From Lacinutrix himadriensis (GTDB lineage: Bacteria; Bacteroidota; Bacteroidia; Flavobacteriales; Flavobacteriaceae), in contig NZ_LIQI01000017.1 in NCBI RefSeq assembly GCF_001418105.1, positions 1-64,000 of the forward strand: a stretch of DNA of 64,000 bases. The letters run 5' to 3'. A model generated the notes under the pieces. That model was not told the origin of the DNA, did not search any database, and saw only the letters and a program-made list of their open reading frames with translations. Of the stretch, positions 18,429 to 28,885 are shown piece after piece (within the stretch, counting starts at the first letter, position 1; every line of letters starts with the position of its first letter). A program made the translations under genes and the position numbers.

Positions 18429-19706
18429 TTACATGAGATCTAGGGTTCTTTCTAAAGCCATTCCGCGTGATCCTTTTATTAAAAGTGTTGCATTCTCTGG
18501 TTTTGTAAAACTGTTTTTAAAAGCTTCAAAAGAGATGTGTTTTTGCAATTTATTAGAAAACGTTTCCGTGTTAAAGAAATTTTCACCTACTAGATATATT
18601 TTGTCAAAGTTTAAATCGATTGCCAGTTGCGCTATATTTTCATGTTCTTTTTCCGCTTCTGTTCCTAATTCAAACATATCTCCTAAAATAACGATTTTGT
18701 TATCGTCTTTTAAATTAGAAAAATTAGTTAGTGCTGCTTGCATACTTGATGGGTTTGCGTTGTAAGCGTCTAGTATTACTTTGTTGTTTTTTAAATGAAT
18801 GATTTGCGACCTATTGTTTTGAGGTGTATAATTTTCAATCCCTATTTTGATGTCTTTTAAAGGTACATCAAAGTATTTTGCAATACTAGTTGCAGCACAA
18901 AGGTTTGTGAAGTTATATGCACCTATTAGGTTCGAGGTGATGGTATAATCTTCCACTTTTAGTTTTACAAAAGGATTTGCCTCTAAAAGCTCAATCTTGT
19001 AGTATGTAGCATTGGTTTGGGAGAAACCAAACTTATTAATAGAGCCACTTAGTTTTCCCGCTTGAATAGGATCATCCGCATTAAAAAAGATATGCTTGTT
19101 ATTTTTTACCAAGTAATTATATAATTCGGTTTTGCCTTTAATTACGCCTTCCATACTTCCAAAGCCCTCTAAATGTGCTTTGCCAAAGTTTGTAATGTAG
19201 CCATAATCTGGCTGTGCAATATTACATAGGAACTCAATTTCTTTTAAATGATTTGCCCCCATTTCTACAATACCAATTTCGGTATCAGTGTTCATCGATA
19301 ATAGGGTTAAAGGAACGCCAATATGGTTGTTTAAATTACCAATGGTAGCTACTGTTTTATATTTTTGAGAAAGTGCTGCGTTTATTAATTCTTTGGTTGT
19401 TGTTTTTCCATTACTTCCTGTTAAAGCAATGATTTTAATTTTTAGGTAATTTCTATGATAGGTTGCTAATTCTTGTAGTGTGTTTAGAACGTTATCTACA
19501 AGTATGGTTTGCGTATTAATAAGAAAGGCTTCTTCATCAATAATCACAAATTTAGCACCATTTTCTAGTGCTTGTTTAGCAAAAGTATTTCCATTAAAAT
19601 TATCGCCTTTTAAAGCGAAAAACATACCGTCTTTTGTGACTTTTCTTGTATCTGTACTTACGGTATTACTTTGTAAGAACAGCTCATGTAATTGTGCTAT
19701 TTTCAT
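18429..19706 (-). CDS. murF: UDP-MurNAc-tripeptide--D-alanyl-D-alanine ligase
   Basis: A 425-residue Mur ligase that adds D-Ala-D-Ala to the cytoplasmic peptidoglycan precursor. The N-terminal substrate domain has STDTRKV and FALKGDNFNGN (about residues 17-40). The ATP loop TGSNGKTTTKE is at 97-107, EMGANHLKEIE near 165, and DAYNANPSSM near 310 marks the central domain end. It lies downstream of gldJ on the same strand with a terminator between them. Confidence 0.95.
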   Translation of the reverse strand: MKIAQLHELFLQSNTVSTDTRKVTKDGMFFALKGDNFNGNTFAKQALENGAKFVIIDEEAFLINTQTILVDNVLNTLQELATYHRNYLKIKIIALTGSNGKTTTKELINAALSQKYKTVATIGNLNNHIGVPLTLLSMNTDTEIGIVEMGANHLKEIEFLCNIAQPDYGYITNFGKAHLEGFGSMEGVIKGKTELYNYLVKNNKHIFFNADDPIQAGKLSGSINKFGFSQTNATYYKIELLEANPFVKLKVEDYTITSNLIGAYNFTNLCAATSIAKYFDVPLKDIKIGIENYTPQNNRSQIIHLKNNKVILDAYNANPSSMQAALTNFSNLKDDNKIVILGDMFELGTEAEKEHENIAQLAIDLNFDKIYLVGENFFNTETFSNKLQKHISFEAFKNSFTKPENATLLIKGSRGMALERTLDLM

Positions 19707-19810
19707 GTGCTTTGTTTATTCTTTTTTGCTGTCACATGCTGTTTGCTATTCATTATTCCCTTAAGCGATAACGTTTTTTAACATGCTCGTTTCATAAAAT
19801 AAATGTATAA

Positions 19811-19842
19811 AAAAAAGTCCTGACTATTGTCAGGACTTTTTT
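19811..19842 (-). terminator. terminator of gldJ
   Basis: A 14-bp hairpin (AAAAAAGTCCTGAC with GTCAGGACTTTTTT) with a T-run on the minus strand, 20 nt after the gldJ stop codon. Confidence 0.88.
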
Positions 19843-19861
19843 AAATTTTATAAAAGAATTA

Positions 19862-21541
19862 TTAATTCTTTGTTTTGTTTTTTCCTTTAGATTTTGAACC
19901 TACACGAGACATTGCACATCTAAACCCAATATAATCTGTTGCCATATCTTGAGGGAAGTAACGTCTTTGTGCTGGATCTAACCAGTACTCTCTGTCTTTC
20001 CAAGAACCACCTTTGTAAACTCTTACTTCATCATTAATTAAAGAAGTACGTTTAGCAGATTGGTCATACTCACGAATCATAGTTCCAGTAGAATCCATTT
20101 CTACATTATGCTTTGGAGAGTTATACATTTTTCTAGTTATTTCAGAACTTTCACTTTCTTCACCTTCTTCTTCATCAAAAGAATCAGCATATTGTCTAGA
20201 AGAACGTTTATCACCATCTCTAAAGTTACGGTTATCACTTCTATCGAAGTTAGTTCTTAAGTACGTTTCGTTTTCATCAACACCAACTTGTGCAATTTCA
20301 CCAGGAAGGTTTCTTGCTACAATTTTTCCGTTAGATAAAGTATCATATACTATTTCATCTGAAGTAACAATTTTTACTGTTCCGTCATCATTAATAGCGT
20401 TTTTAGTATACACATTTCCTCTATAGTAGTTAAAGTCATTAAACTCATCATCTACAATAGGTCTGTAAACATCGGCAACCCATTCAGCAACGTTTCCAGC
20501 CATATCATATAAACCATAATCGTTTGGTGCGAAAGACATTACTTGTTTTGTTATATCTGCTCCATCATCACTCCATCCAGCAATACCACCGTAATCACCT
20601 TTACCTTGTTTAAAGTTGGCCATTTGGTCACCACGAACTTTACGTTTTCCTGTACGAGTATATTGTCCACTCCAAGGGTATTTTTTTCTACCTCTGTATG
20701 TGTTATAACTTCTAATATCTGACATACCTAAAGCAGCATATTCCCATTCCGCTTCTGTAGGAAGTCTGTACATAGGTGAAATTACACCAGTTTCTCTAGT
20801 AGCGTATTTGTTAATAGTATCTCCAGTCGCTGTAGTTTGTACACGACGTCTTGATCTTTCCGGATTGATAATACTGTCGTTACCACCATATGTTTGCGTT
20901 GGCGCATTGATATAGGTATCTGTATTAAAGTTGGCATCCGATGTTGCAGTTAATTTAGCATCTCTTGTTAACCATCCGGCTTGTTCAAGATTTAACTCAT
21001 TATATCTGTCAGATCTCCAGTTAGCAAATTCAACTGCTTGAATCCAGCTAACACCAACTACAGGATATTCTGCATACGCAGGATGACGCAAGTAATTGTT
21101 TGTCATAACTTCATTGTAACCTAAACGGTTTCTCCATACCAATGTATCTGGAGCAGCACCATTATAAATTGCTTTGAAATTTTCTTCAGATGGAGGATAA
21201 GTTGATTTTAACCAATATAAATATTCTGAGTACATAAAGTTTGTAACTTCAGATTCATCCATATAAAAAGATTGAATGTGTTGTTGATTTGGGTTGTTGT
21301 TCCAATCATGCATTACATCATCTTGTACTTTACCCATGGTAAATGTACCTCCTTCAACAAAAACTAATCCAGGAGCAGTTTCCTGTTCTTTAAATTTTTC
21401 GTTGTATTGGAAACCACCTTCTTTAGAATTGATTTTCCAACCTGTTGCTCTAGATGTATTTTTAGAACTAGATCTTTTACAGCTAACTGCAGTTACAGAT
21501 ACTGCTAAGATTAATAATAATACTACTTTTTTCATGTTCAT
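19862..21541 (-). CDS. gldJ: gliding motility lipoprotein GldJ
   Basis: A 559-residue lipoprotein. The signal peptide ends in the lipobox VTAVSC (Cys about 21). Residues about 55-200 and 255-555 form a SUMF1-type fold: FVEGGTFTMGKVQDD, FYMDESEVTNFMYSEYLYW, VGVSWIQAVEFANWRSDRYN, YRLPTEAEWEYAALG, DMAGNVAEWVADVYRP and WKDREYWLDPAQRRYFPQD. GldJ is an outer-membrane-associated component required for gliding and T9SS function. An acidic insert around 445-470 is typical of GldJ rather than catalytic family members. It is divergent from porU across 265 nt. A second in-frame ATG two codons in (21535) is also possible. Confidence 0.93.
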   Translation of the reverse strand: MNMKKVVLLLILAVSVTAVSCKRSSSKNTSRATGWKINSKEGGFQYNEKFKEQETAPGLVFVEGGTFTMGKVQDDVMHDWNNNPNQQHIQSFYMDESEVTNFMYSEYLYWLKSTYPPSEENFKAIYNGAAPDTLVWRNRLGYNEVMTNNYLRHPAYAEYPVVGVSWIQAVEFANWRSDRYNELNLEQAGWLTRDAKLTATSDANFNTDTYINAPTQTYGGNDSIINPERSRRRVQTTATGDTINKYATRETGVISPMYRLPTEAEWEYAALGMSDIRSYNTYRGRKKYPWSGQYTRTGKRKVRGDQMANFKQGKGDYGGIAGWSDDGADITKQVMSFAPNDYGLYDMAGNVAEWVADVYRPIVDDEFNDFNYYRGNVYTKNAINDDGTVKIVTSDEIVYDTLSNGKIVARNLPGEIAQVGVDENETYLRTNFDRSDNRNFRDGDKRSSRQYADSFDEEEGEESESSEITRKMYNSPKHNVEMDSTGTMIREYDQSAKRTSLINDEVRVYKGGSWKDREYWLDPAQRRYFPQDMATDYIGFRCAMSRVGSKSKGKNKTKN

Positions 21542-21806
21542 ACTTTTAAAGTAAGCTACTTGTTAATTTAGTGACGCAATATAAGAATTAAAGCCAATAC
21601 TACAAGATAAATTGTAAAAATTGATTAAAAAAAATTGCAGTTCACCCTAGTTATTAAACCTTATAACGATGTTTTTTATAATTTCATCGTTCATTTGTAA
21701 AGCTAATAACGAACATTTTTATAAAATAGTATTGTTCTTTCGATGTGATTTTTTAAAATTGTATGTTTTTTAATAATAACATTCAATTATTCACGTTATT
21801 TATGCA
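21542..21806. other. divergent promoter region between gldJ and porU
   Basis: 265 nt of AT-rich sequence without an ORF. TATATTGC lies on the minus strand near 21578-21585 and is a possible gldJ -7 element. No clear operator is visible. Confidence 0.4.
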
Positions 21807-24800
21807 ATGAAAAAGAAATTACTTATACTCACACTAATAATGCCGTTGATGATGTTTGCGCAGCAGCAAACATTTAAAATTACCTGGCAAGACTACAAAA
21901 CGATATCCAACGAAAAATTTTCTATAGAGGTTCCTGCCTTTGATAAAGAACATTTTAATTATACTTTAAAGGATGGCTTACAGTTTGTAGCACAATGGAA
22001 TACTTCCAGCCTTATTAATGAAACTTCTGCAACTTTATCTAAAGTAAGTTACGCAAGTATCTCTTTAAACGAGTTAAAAGGAGTGGACCTTAAAACAATT
22101 CCAAATAAATTAAAATATAGCTTGGCTAATTCTATTGCTAGAGATAAACGTAATGCGTATTTAATTGTTTCTCCTATAATTAAAGAAAATGGCGTTTATA
22201 AAAAAATAACATCGTTTACTGTAAATTATAATAATAGTAATGGCTCTAGATTTTCTAATACATCAAGAAGAGCGATTACAAATTCTGTTTTGAGTTCTGG
22301 TGAATGGTACCGTTTTTATGTAGATACGACAGGTGTTTTTAAAATTTCTAAAAACTTTTTAAGTTCTTTAGGTGTTAATGTGAATAGTGTGGACCCTAGA
22401 AATATTAAATTATTTGGTAATGGCGGACAAATGATACCTTATAGTAATGCTGCCGAACAACACTTTGACATTAAAGAAAATGCCATACGAGTTGTAGGTG
22501 AAAATGATGGAACATTTAATAATGAGGATTATATTTTGTTTTATGCGAGAGGTCCAAGAGGATATGAAGCGGAAAGTAAAACCAACATCAACTTATATAC
22601 AGATAAAACATACTATTATATAAACATAAGTAATGGACAAGGTAAAAGGGTGCAGCCTTTTATACAACCAACAGGTACTGTAGATTTAGAAATTAATCAA
22701 TTTCAAGATTATCAATTTCATGAAGTAGATGAATATAACCTAGTAAATGTAGGCCGAAGATGGTTAGGGGATAAGTTCGATATAGAAAGTAGTAAAACAT
22801 TTACCTTTAGTTTTCCGGATTTAGTTACAAGTGAACCAGTAGCACTTAAAGTTTCTGTTGCATCAGATTCCGAAACGGCTTCAAGTATGCAGATAGATGT
22901 AAATGGAAGTGCTATAACTACTTTAAGTTTGTCGGCTGTTGGAAGTCCGAATCTAGCTGTTGAAGCTCTTTTTAATGGAAATGTAAATCTTAATTCTTCA
23001 GAAATTTCTGTAAACCTTAATTATGATAATGGAGGGAATCCGAGCTCTAATGCATATTTAGATTATATTTCAATAGAAGCAACTCGTGCATTAAATTTTT
23101 CAGGAAATCAATTTGTTTTCAAAAATGATGACGTTGTTCGAAGTTCAGGAATTGGAAGATATACTTTAACCAATGCTACAAATGTTTCCGAAGTTTGGGA
23201 CATTACAGACAGGTTTAACATTACTACCGCTGTTAATACAGATGCAAGTGCCTCTTTAAGTTTTACTTCTGTTTTAGGAAGTTTTAAAGAATATGCTGTC
23301 GTTACCAATGCAGATGTTTATCTTCCAAAAAGAGATGGTAATACTACGGTAACCAATCAAGATTTAAAGGGAACTATTTTTTTAAATGATCAAGGGAATT
23401 TTCAAGATGTAGATTATTTAATTGTAACACCTAGTTATCTTTTAACACAAGCAGAAAGACTTGCCGATATAAACAGACAACAATATGGTTTAAATGTAAA
23501 AGTAGAAACATTAGATAATATATATAAAGAGTTTAGTACAGGAAACCAAGATATTGGTGCTATTAGAAATTTTGTCAAGTATATTTACGATAATGCAAGT
23601 ACGCCAGAAAATAAAATAAAGTATTTATGCCTTTTTGGAGATGGATCTATAGACTATAAAGAAAGATTATCAAACAATACCAATGTGGTTCCTTCTTGGC
23701 ACGCGATAGAAAGTTTTAACTTAACAAACTCTTTTGTATCGGATGACTTTTTTGGAATGATGGATGCAAATGAAGGAACTATGGAGCCTTCAGAAAAACT
23801 AGACATCGCTGTTGGTAGAGTTCTTGTAAACTCATCGCAACAAGCAAAACAGATTGTAGATAAAATTATTTCCTATCACAATGAAGCAAGTTATGGTAGT
23901 TGGAGAAATAATTTTGTTGTGGTGTCCGATGATGTAGACGAATCCTGGGAAAGAGTACTTCAAGAAACCACCGATCAATTAGCAAATACGATAGCTGAAA
24001 AGAAACCGTTTTTAAATCCAATAAAAATACATTCGGATGCTTATTTACAAGAAGCTTCGGCTGGTGGTGCACGTTACCCTAAAGTAAAAGAAGCTTTAGT
24101 TAGTGCCATAGAAAATGGTGCACTTGTAGTTAATTACTTTGGCCATGGTGGTGAAGACGGACTTGCACATGAACATATTTTTGAGAAACCAGATGCACAA
24201 GACGTAAATAATGTTTGTAGACTAAATTGTTTCGTAACCGTTACCTGTGAATATACTCGATTTGATAACCCGTTAAGACCAACTGCAGGAGAATATACTT
24301 TTTGGAACGAAACAGGAGGTGCTGTAGCTTTAGTAACAACCACAAGACAGATTTTTGTAAGTGTTGGTATTACTTTTAATGAAGTTTTAGGAGAATATAT
24401 GTTTTCTTATAATGATACAGATGATTATGCCGATGACGAATATCCTTCCATTGCCGAAGCACTTAGACTAACAAAAAATGATCCTTCTATTTCTAATATA
24501 TCACAAAGAAGATTAGTGTTTTTTATTGGCGATCCAGCAATGAAATTAACCTTTGCAAAACCTAATATAAGACTGACTAAAATAAATGATGTACTTATAG
24601 AAGACGAAACAGATACTTTGGAAGCTTTAGGGCGTGTAAAATTATCTGGAGAGGTAACCGATGTATCTGGTAATTTGCTTACTAACTATAACGGCGTACT
24701 ATCTACAACTATTTACGATAAAGAAATAGATAGAAGAACACTAGCAAATGATGGAACTCGAGAAGGAAACCAATTGATTTATTTGAACTATAAAACATTA

Positions 24801-25687
24801 GGTGAAATCATTTTTAGAGGACAAGCTTCTATAACCAATGGTTTATTTGAATTTGAGTTTGTAGTGCCAAGAGATATTGGTATTCCTGTAGGATTTGGTA
24901 AAGCTAGTTTTTATGCGAAATCTGAAATTCCATTTCTACAAGACCAAACAGGAGCAAGTGTAGGAACTATTAAAATAGGAGGTATCAATGCCGATGCGCC
25001 AGAAGATAATGCTGGACCTCTAGTAACCCTTTATATGAATGACGAAAGTTTTGTTTCTGGAGGTATAACGAATGAATCTCCTTCACTATTAGTGAAATTA
25101 GAAGATGAAAACGGAATCAATACAGCCAGCGGAATTGGTCATGATATTGTTGCTATTATAGATGGAGACGAAACAAACCCTTTTGTTTTAAATGATTATT
25201 ACCAAACGGAAGTAGATGATTATACCAAAGGATTAGTAAATTATCCTTTTAGAGATTTAGAACCTGGTTTACATACCTTAACACTTAAAGCTTGGGATGT
25301 TTATAATAACTCATCCATACAAGAAATTCAATTTGTGGTGTATGATGAAGACGAAAAACTAGTAATTAATAACGTCTTAAATTATCCAAACCCTTTTGTA
25401 AATTATACAGAATTTTGGTTTAACCACAATAGTTCAGAGTCTTAGACGTTTCAGTACAAATCTTTACAGTTTCAGGTAAATTGGTGAGAACCTTAAACGG
25501 GCAAACCAATAATTCATCCGAATGTTGTGGTAAAGGAGCATCTGCATTATCTAGAGATATTGTTTGGGATGGACGAGACGATTTTGGAGATAAAATTGGA
25601 AAAGGAGTCTATGTTTACAAACTAACAGTGCGCTCTAATACCCTAAATAAAAAGGTCGAAAAAATAGAGAAACTTGTAATACTATAA
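21807..25687 (+). CDS. porU: type IX secretion system sortase PorU, interrupted by a -1 frameshift near the 3' end
   Basis: PorU is the surface Cys-protease-like enzyme that removes the sorting domain of T9SS cargo and attaches the protein to lipopolysaccharide. The signal peptide ends in MFAQ. The gingipain (C25) domain shows His780 in YFGHGGEDGL and Cys814 in TVTCEYTRFDNP. The first frame stops at 25445 after NHNSSES. Restoring one T at 25442-25443 continues into LDVSVQIFTVSGKLVRTLNGQTN and runs to 25687, giving about 1293 residues. The missing piece is the C-terminal domain with GKGVYVYKLTVRS. porV follows directly. Confidence 0.92.
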
Positions 25688-25721
25688 TATTAATTTATAT
25701 TTGTCAAATAAAAGATACCAA

Positions 25722-26963
25722 ATGAAGAAGTCAATTTTAACTATAGCATGCTTATTATTAATTGCTAAAATAAATGCCCAAACTACTGTAATTGCCCACT
25801 CTAACGATTCTAGGGTAATAACAACTGGTATGCCATTTTTGCTTATTGCACCAGACGCAAGAGCAGCTGCAATGGGAGATATGGGAGTTGCAACCTCTGT
25901 AGATGCTAATTCACAACAGTGGAATCCATCTAAATATGCATTCTCAACATTTAAACAAGGAGTAGGATTTAATTATACGCCTTATTTAAGCAAATTGGTT
26001 AATGATATTTCTATTTCATATGTTTCCTATTATAATAAATTAACAGAAAGAAGTGCTGTTTCAGCTAGTTTAAAATATTTCAGCTATGGAGAAATAGAAT
26101 TTGTTCAAGATGAGTTTTCGGAACCTTTAATTCAAAAGCCAAATGAATTTGCATTAGATGTCGCTTATTCACTTAAGTTAAGTGAACAATTTGCCATGTC
26201 TGTAGGTATGCGTTATTTAAATTCAGATTTAAAGTTAGACGGTTTTGATCCTGATGCAAAAGCAGCTAGCACCTTTGGTGTAGATATTTCAGGATACTAC
26301 CAAAGTGAAGAAGAAGCGTATGATAGTTTTAATGGTAGAACACGTTTAGGATTCGCGATTCAAAATATTGGACCAAAATTTAAATACGCAGAAGGTGGTG
26401 TAGAGAACTTTCAACCAACAACCTTACGTTTAGGTGGTGGTTTTGATTTTATATTAGACGATTACAATAAAGTTGCCGTAACAGGAGAGGTTACTAAATT
26501 ATTAGTGCCAACACCACCAGTTACTGGTGATGAGTATGAATATACAGATGTAGATGGTAATGGTGAATATAATGAAGATATAGATGGTCCTAAAGGAGAT
26601 CTAGTAAATGATAATTATATTATAGATGGTAAAGATCCAGACGTAAGCTTTATTTCTGGTATGTTTCAATCTTTTGGAGATGCTCCAGGAGGATTTAGTG
26701 AAGAAATTAAAGAATTTACATACGCTATTGGTGCAGAATATTCTTATCAAGACTCGTTTGCTTTTAGAGCAGGATATTTTAACGAGGCAGAAGAAAAAGG
26801 AGCAAGAAAGTTTTTTGCTATTGGTGCCGGATTTAAATTTAGTGCAGTAACTGTAGATTTATCGTATTTATTCGGTGCATCTAAAGTGGCAAGTCCTTTA
26901 GAAAATACATTGCGTTTTTCTTTAGCCTTCAATCTTGGTGCAGATACGTATACAGAATATTAA
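25722..26963 (+). CDS. porV: type IX secretion system outer membrane channel protein PorV
   Basis: A 413-residue outer-membrane beta-barrel of the FadL-like family that carries T9SS cargo to PorU. The signal peptide is MKKSILTIACLLLIAKINAQ. Then come GMPFLLIAPDARAAAMGDMG and SQQWNPSKYAF, which are family signatures. An acidic loop with DVDGNGEYNEDIDGPKGD is at about residues 273-290. I chose ATG at 25722 instead of an earlier in-frame TTG at 25701, because the TTG lies inside a TATATTTG promoter-like box (25696-25703) and would add seven residues before a normal signal peptide. Confidence 0.93.
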   Translation: MKKSILTIACLLLIAKINAQTTVIAHSNDSRVITTGMPFLLIAPDARAAAMGDMGVATSVDANSQQWNPSKYAFSTFKQGVGFNYTPYLSKLVNDISISYVSYYNKLTERSAVSASLKYFSYGEIEFVQDEFSEPLIQKPNEFALDVAYSLKLSEQFAMSVGMRYLNSDLKLDGFDPDAKAASTFGVDISGYYQSEEEAYDSFNGRTRLGFAIQNIGPKFKYAEGGVENFQPTTLRLGGGFDFILDDYNKVAVTGEVTKLLVPTPPVTGDEYEYTDVDGNGEYNEDIDGPKGDLVNDNYIIDGKDPDVSFISGMFQSFGDAPGGFSEEIKEFTYAIGAEYSYQDSFAFRAGYFNEAEEKGARKFFAIGAGFKFSAVTVDLSYLFGASKVASPLENTLRFSLAFNLGADTYTEY

Positions 26964-26982
26964 TACTTAATATAGAAATACC

Positions 26983-27018
26983 AAAAAAAACTATTGCCAA
27001 AAGCAATAGTTTTTTTTG
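26983..27018 (+). terminator. terminator of porV
   Basis: A hairpin AAAACTATTGC with GCAATAGTTTT followed by a T-run, 20 nt after the porV stop codon. Confidence 0.88.
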
Positions 27019-27203
27019 GCTTATACCAAATGGGATTTAAAGGAAATAGAAACGAATGCAGTCGATTGTTTTTAAAGTTTTTTTGGTATACTAGAGTTTC
27101 TTATATTTAAACGCTAAAACAGGTAGGATAAATACCTAATTAAAAAAGGATGTATTTTTTATAAGGTTACATCTTTTATATAAAAGGCAATAAAAACGAA
27201 TAG

Positions 27204-27685
27204 ATGAAAGAAATAAAAATAGAATCTACTTTAACCGTTTTTGATGATTTTAACGAATTACCAAAAAACATCGCTTCTTTAATGGAGCAAGCAATGGAAG
27301 CTAGATTAAATGCGTATGCACCTTATTCTCAATTTCTTGTTGGTGCTGCAATAGCATTAGAAAATGGAGAAGTAGTAACAGGAAGTAATCAAGAAAATGC
27401 ATCGTATCCATCGGGCTTATGTGCAGAACGTACCGCAATTTATTACGCAGGAGCAAAATATCCTGGCGTTGCAATGAAAACGATGGCAATAATAGCAGGA
27501 TCTGTGAAAAATAAAACGACAGAGCCAATTCCTCCATGTGGCGCATGTAGACAGCCATTGCAGAATACGAAGTAAAACAAGAGGATGCTATAGAACTTTA
27601 TTTCATGGGAGAAACAGGAAAAATAGTAAAATCGAATTCTCTTGCTAATTTGTTACCTTTAGTATTTGATAAATCGGTTCTATAG
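27204..27685 (+). CDS. cdd: cytidine deaminase, interrupted by a -1 frameshift
   Basis: Converts cytidine and deoxycytidine to the uridine forms in pyrimidine salvage. The zinc and catalytic motifs are complete: NASYPSGLCAERTAIYYAG (His replaced by Cys, as in the homotetrameric class) and PPCGACRQ. Immediately after PCGACRQ the frame shifts. Restoring a G at 27554 gives CRQAIAEYEVKQEDAIELYF and a stop at 27683-27685, for 160 residues, the normal length. As read, the first frame ends at 27575 after 123 codons. Confidence 0.9.
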
Positions 27686-27883
27686 ACCTTTCGAAATCGT
27701 TTTCGAAAAACTTTACGATTTTCAGCCTTTTTTATTCCTAACTAAAGTATTACTTTTGTTAGTGGAACTTATTTTTGAAAAATTTATTTTTATAAGTATT
27801 TCCATATAACAAAGCAGCAAAGGCCAATTCAATATTGGTAATAAAAACAAAAATTTTATAATTTCTTTAAAGTAGCACTACCA

Positions 27884-28882
27884 ATGCAAAAAATCACCAA
27901 AGAAGTATACCTTAAATGGTATGAAGATATGTTATTCTGGCGAAAGTTTGAAGACAAACTAGCAGCAGTATACATTCAACAAAAAGTAAGAGGTTTTCTT
28001 CACCTTTATAATGGCCAAGAAGCAGTATTAGCAGGAGCTTTACATGCAATGGACCTTTCTAAAGATAAAATGATTACTGCATATAGAAATCACGTGCAAC
28101 CAATAGGAATGGGAGTAGACCCAAAACGCGTAATGGCAGAACTATTTGGTAAAGCAACAGGGACTTCTCAAGGTCTTGGTGGATCCATGCATATCTTTTC
28201 TAAAGAAAAAGGTTTTTATGGAGGTCATGGTATTGTTGGTGGTCAAATACCTTTAGGAGCTGGAATGGCTTTTGGAGATAAATACCACGAAACAGGAGCT
28301 GTAACTATTTGTTGTTTTGGTGATGGAGCTGCTAGACAGGGTTCTTTACACGAGACATTTAACATGGCAATGTTATGGAAATTACCAGTAGTTTTTGTTT
28401 GTGAAAACAATGGGTACGCCATGGGAACTTCTGTAGAACGTACTGCAAATCATACCGATATTTGGAAACTAGGATTAGGTTATGAAATGCCTTGCGGACC
28501 AGTAGATGGAATGAACCCAATAAAAGTTGCTGAAGCTTTTGATGAAGCACTAGAACGTGCTCGTCGCGGTGACGGACCAACATTTTTAGAATTAAAAACA
28601 TACCGTTATAGAGGACACTCTATGAGTGATGCGCAACATTACAGAACAAAAGACGAAGTAGAAGAATACAAAAAAATAGATCCTATTACGCAAGTAAAAG
28701 AGGTTATTTTAGAAAAAGAGTATGCTACTGAAGATGATATTGCTGCTATTGCGAAGCGTGTGAAAGCGTTAGTAAGCGAATGTGAGAAATTTGCAGAAGA
28801 ATCTCCATATCCAGACAAAAGCGTAATGTACGATGTAGTTTACGAACAAGAAGATTATCCATTTATACAACATAAACTATAA
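27884..28882 (+). CDS. pdhA: pyruvate dehydrogenase E1 component, alpha subunit
   Basis: A 332-residue thiamine-diphosphate enzyme subunit that decarboxylates pyruvate in the pyruvate dehydrogenase complex. The TPP-binding motif GDGAARQGSLHETFNMA...VVFVCENN (about 148-175) is present. The phosphorylation-loop region YRGHSMSDAQHYRTKDE is at about 243-258. It lies 3 nt before pdhC. The beta subunit is not in this window. Confidence 0.95.
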   Translation: MQKITKEVYLKWYEDMLFWRKFEDKLAAVYIQQKVRGFLHLYNGQEAVLAGALHAMDLSKDKMITAYRNHVQPIGMGVDPKRVMAELFGKATGTSQGLGGSMHIFSKEKGFYGGHGIVGGQIPLGAGMAFGDKYHETGAVTICCFGDGAARQGSLHETFNMAMLWKLPVVFVCENNGYAMGTSVERTANHTDIWKLGLGYEMPCGPVDGMNPIKVAEAFDEALERARRGDGPTFLELKTYRYRGHSMSDAQHYRTKDEVEEYKKIDPITQVKEVILEKEYATEDDIAAIAKRVKALVSECEKFAEESPYPDKSVMYDVVYEQEDYPFIQHKL

Positions 28883-28885
28883 GCT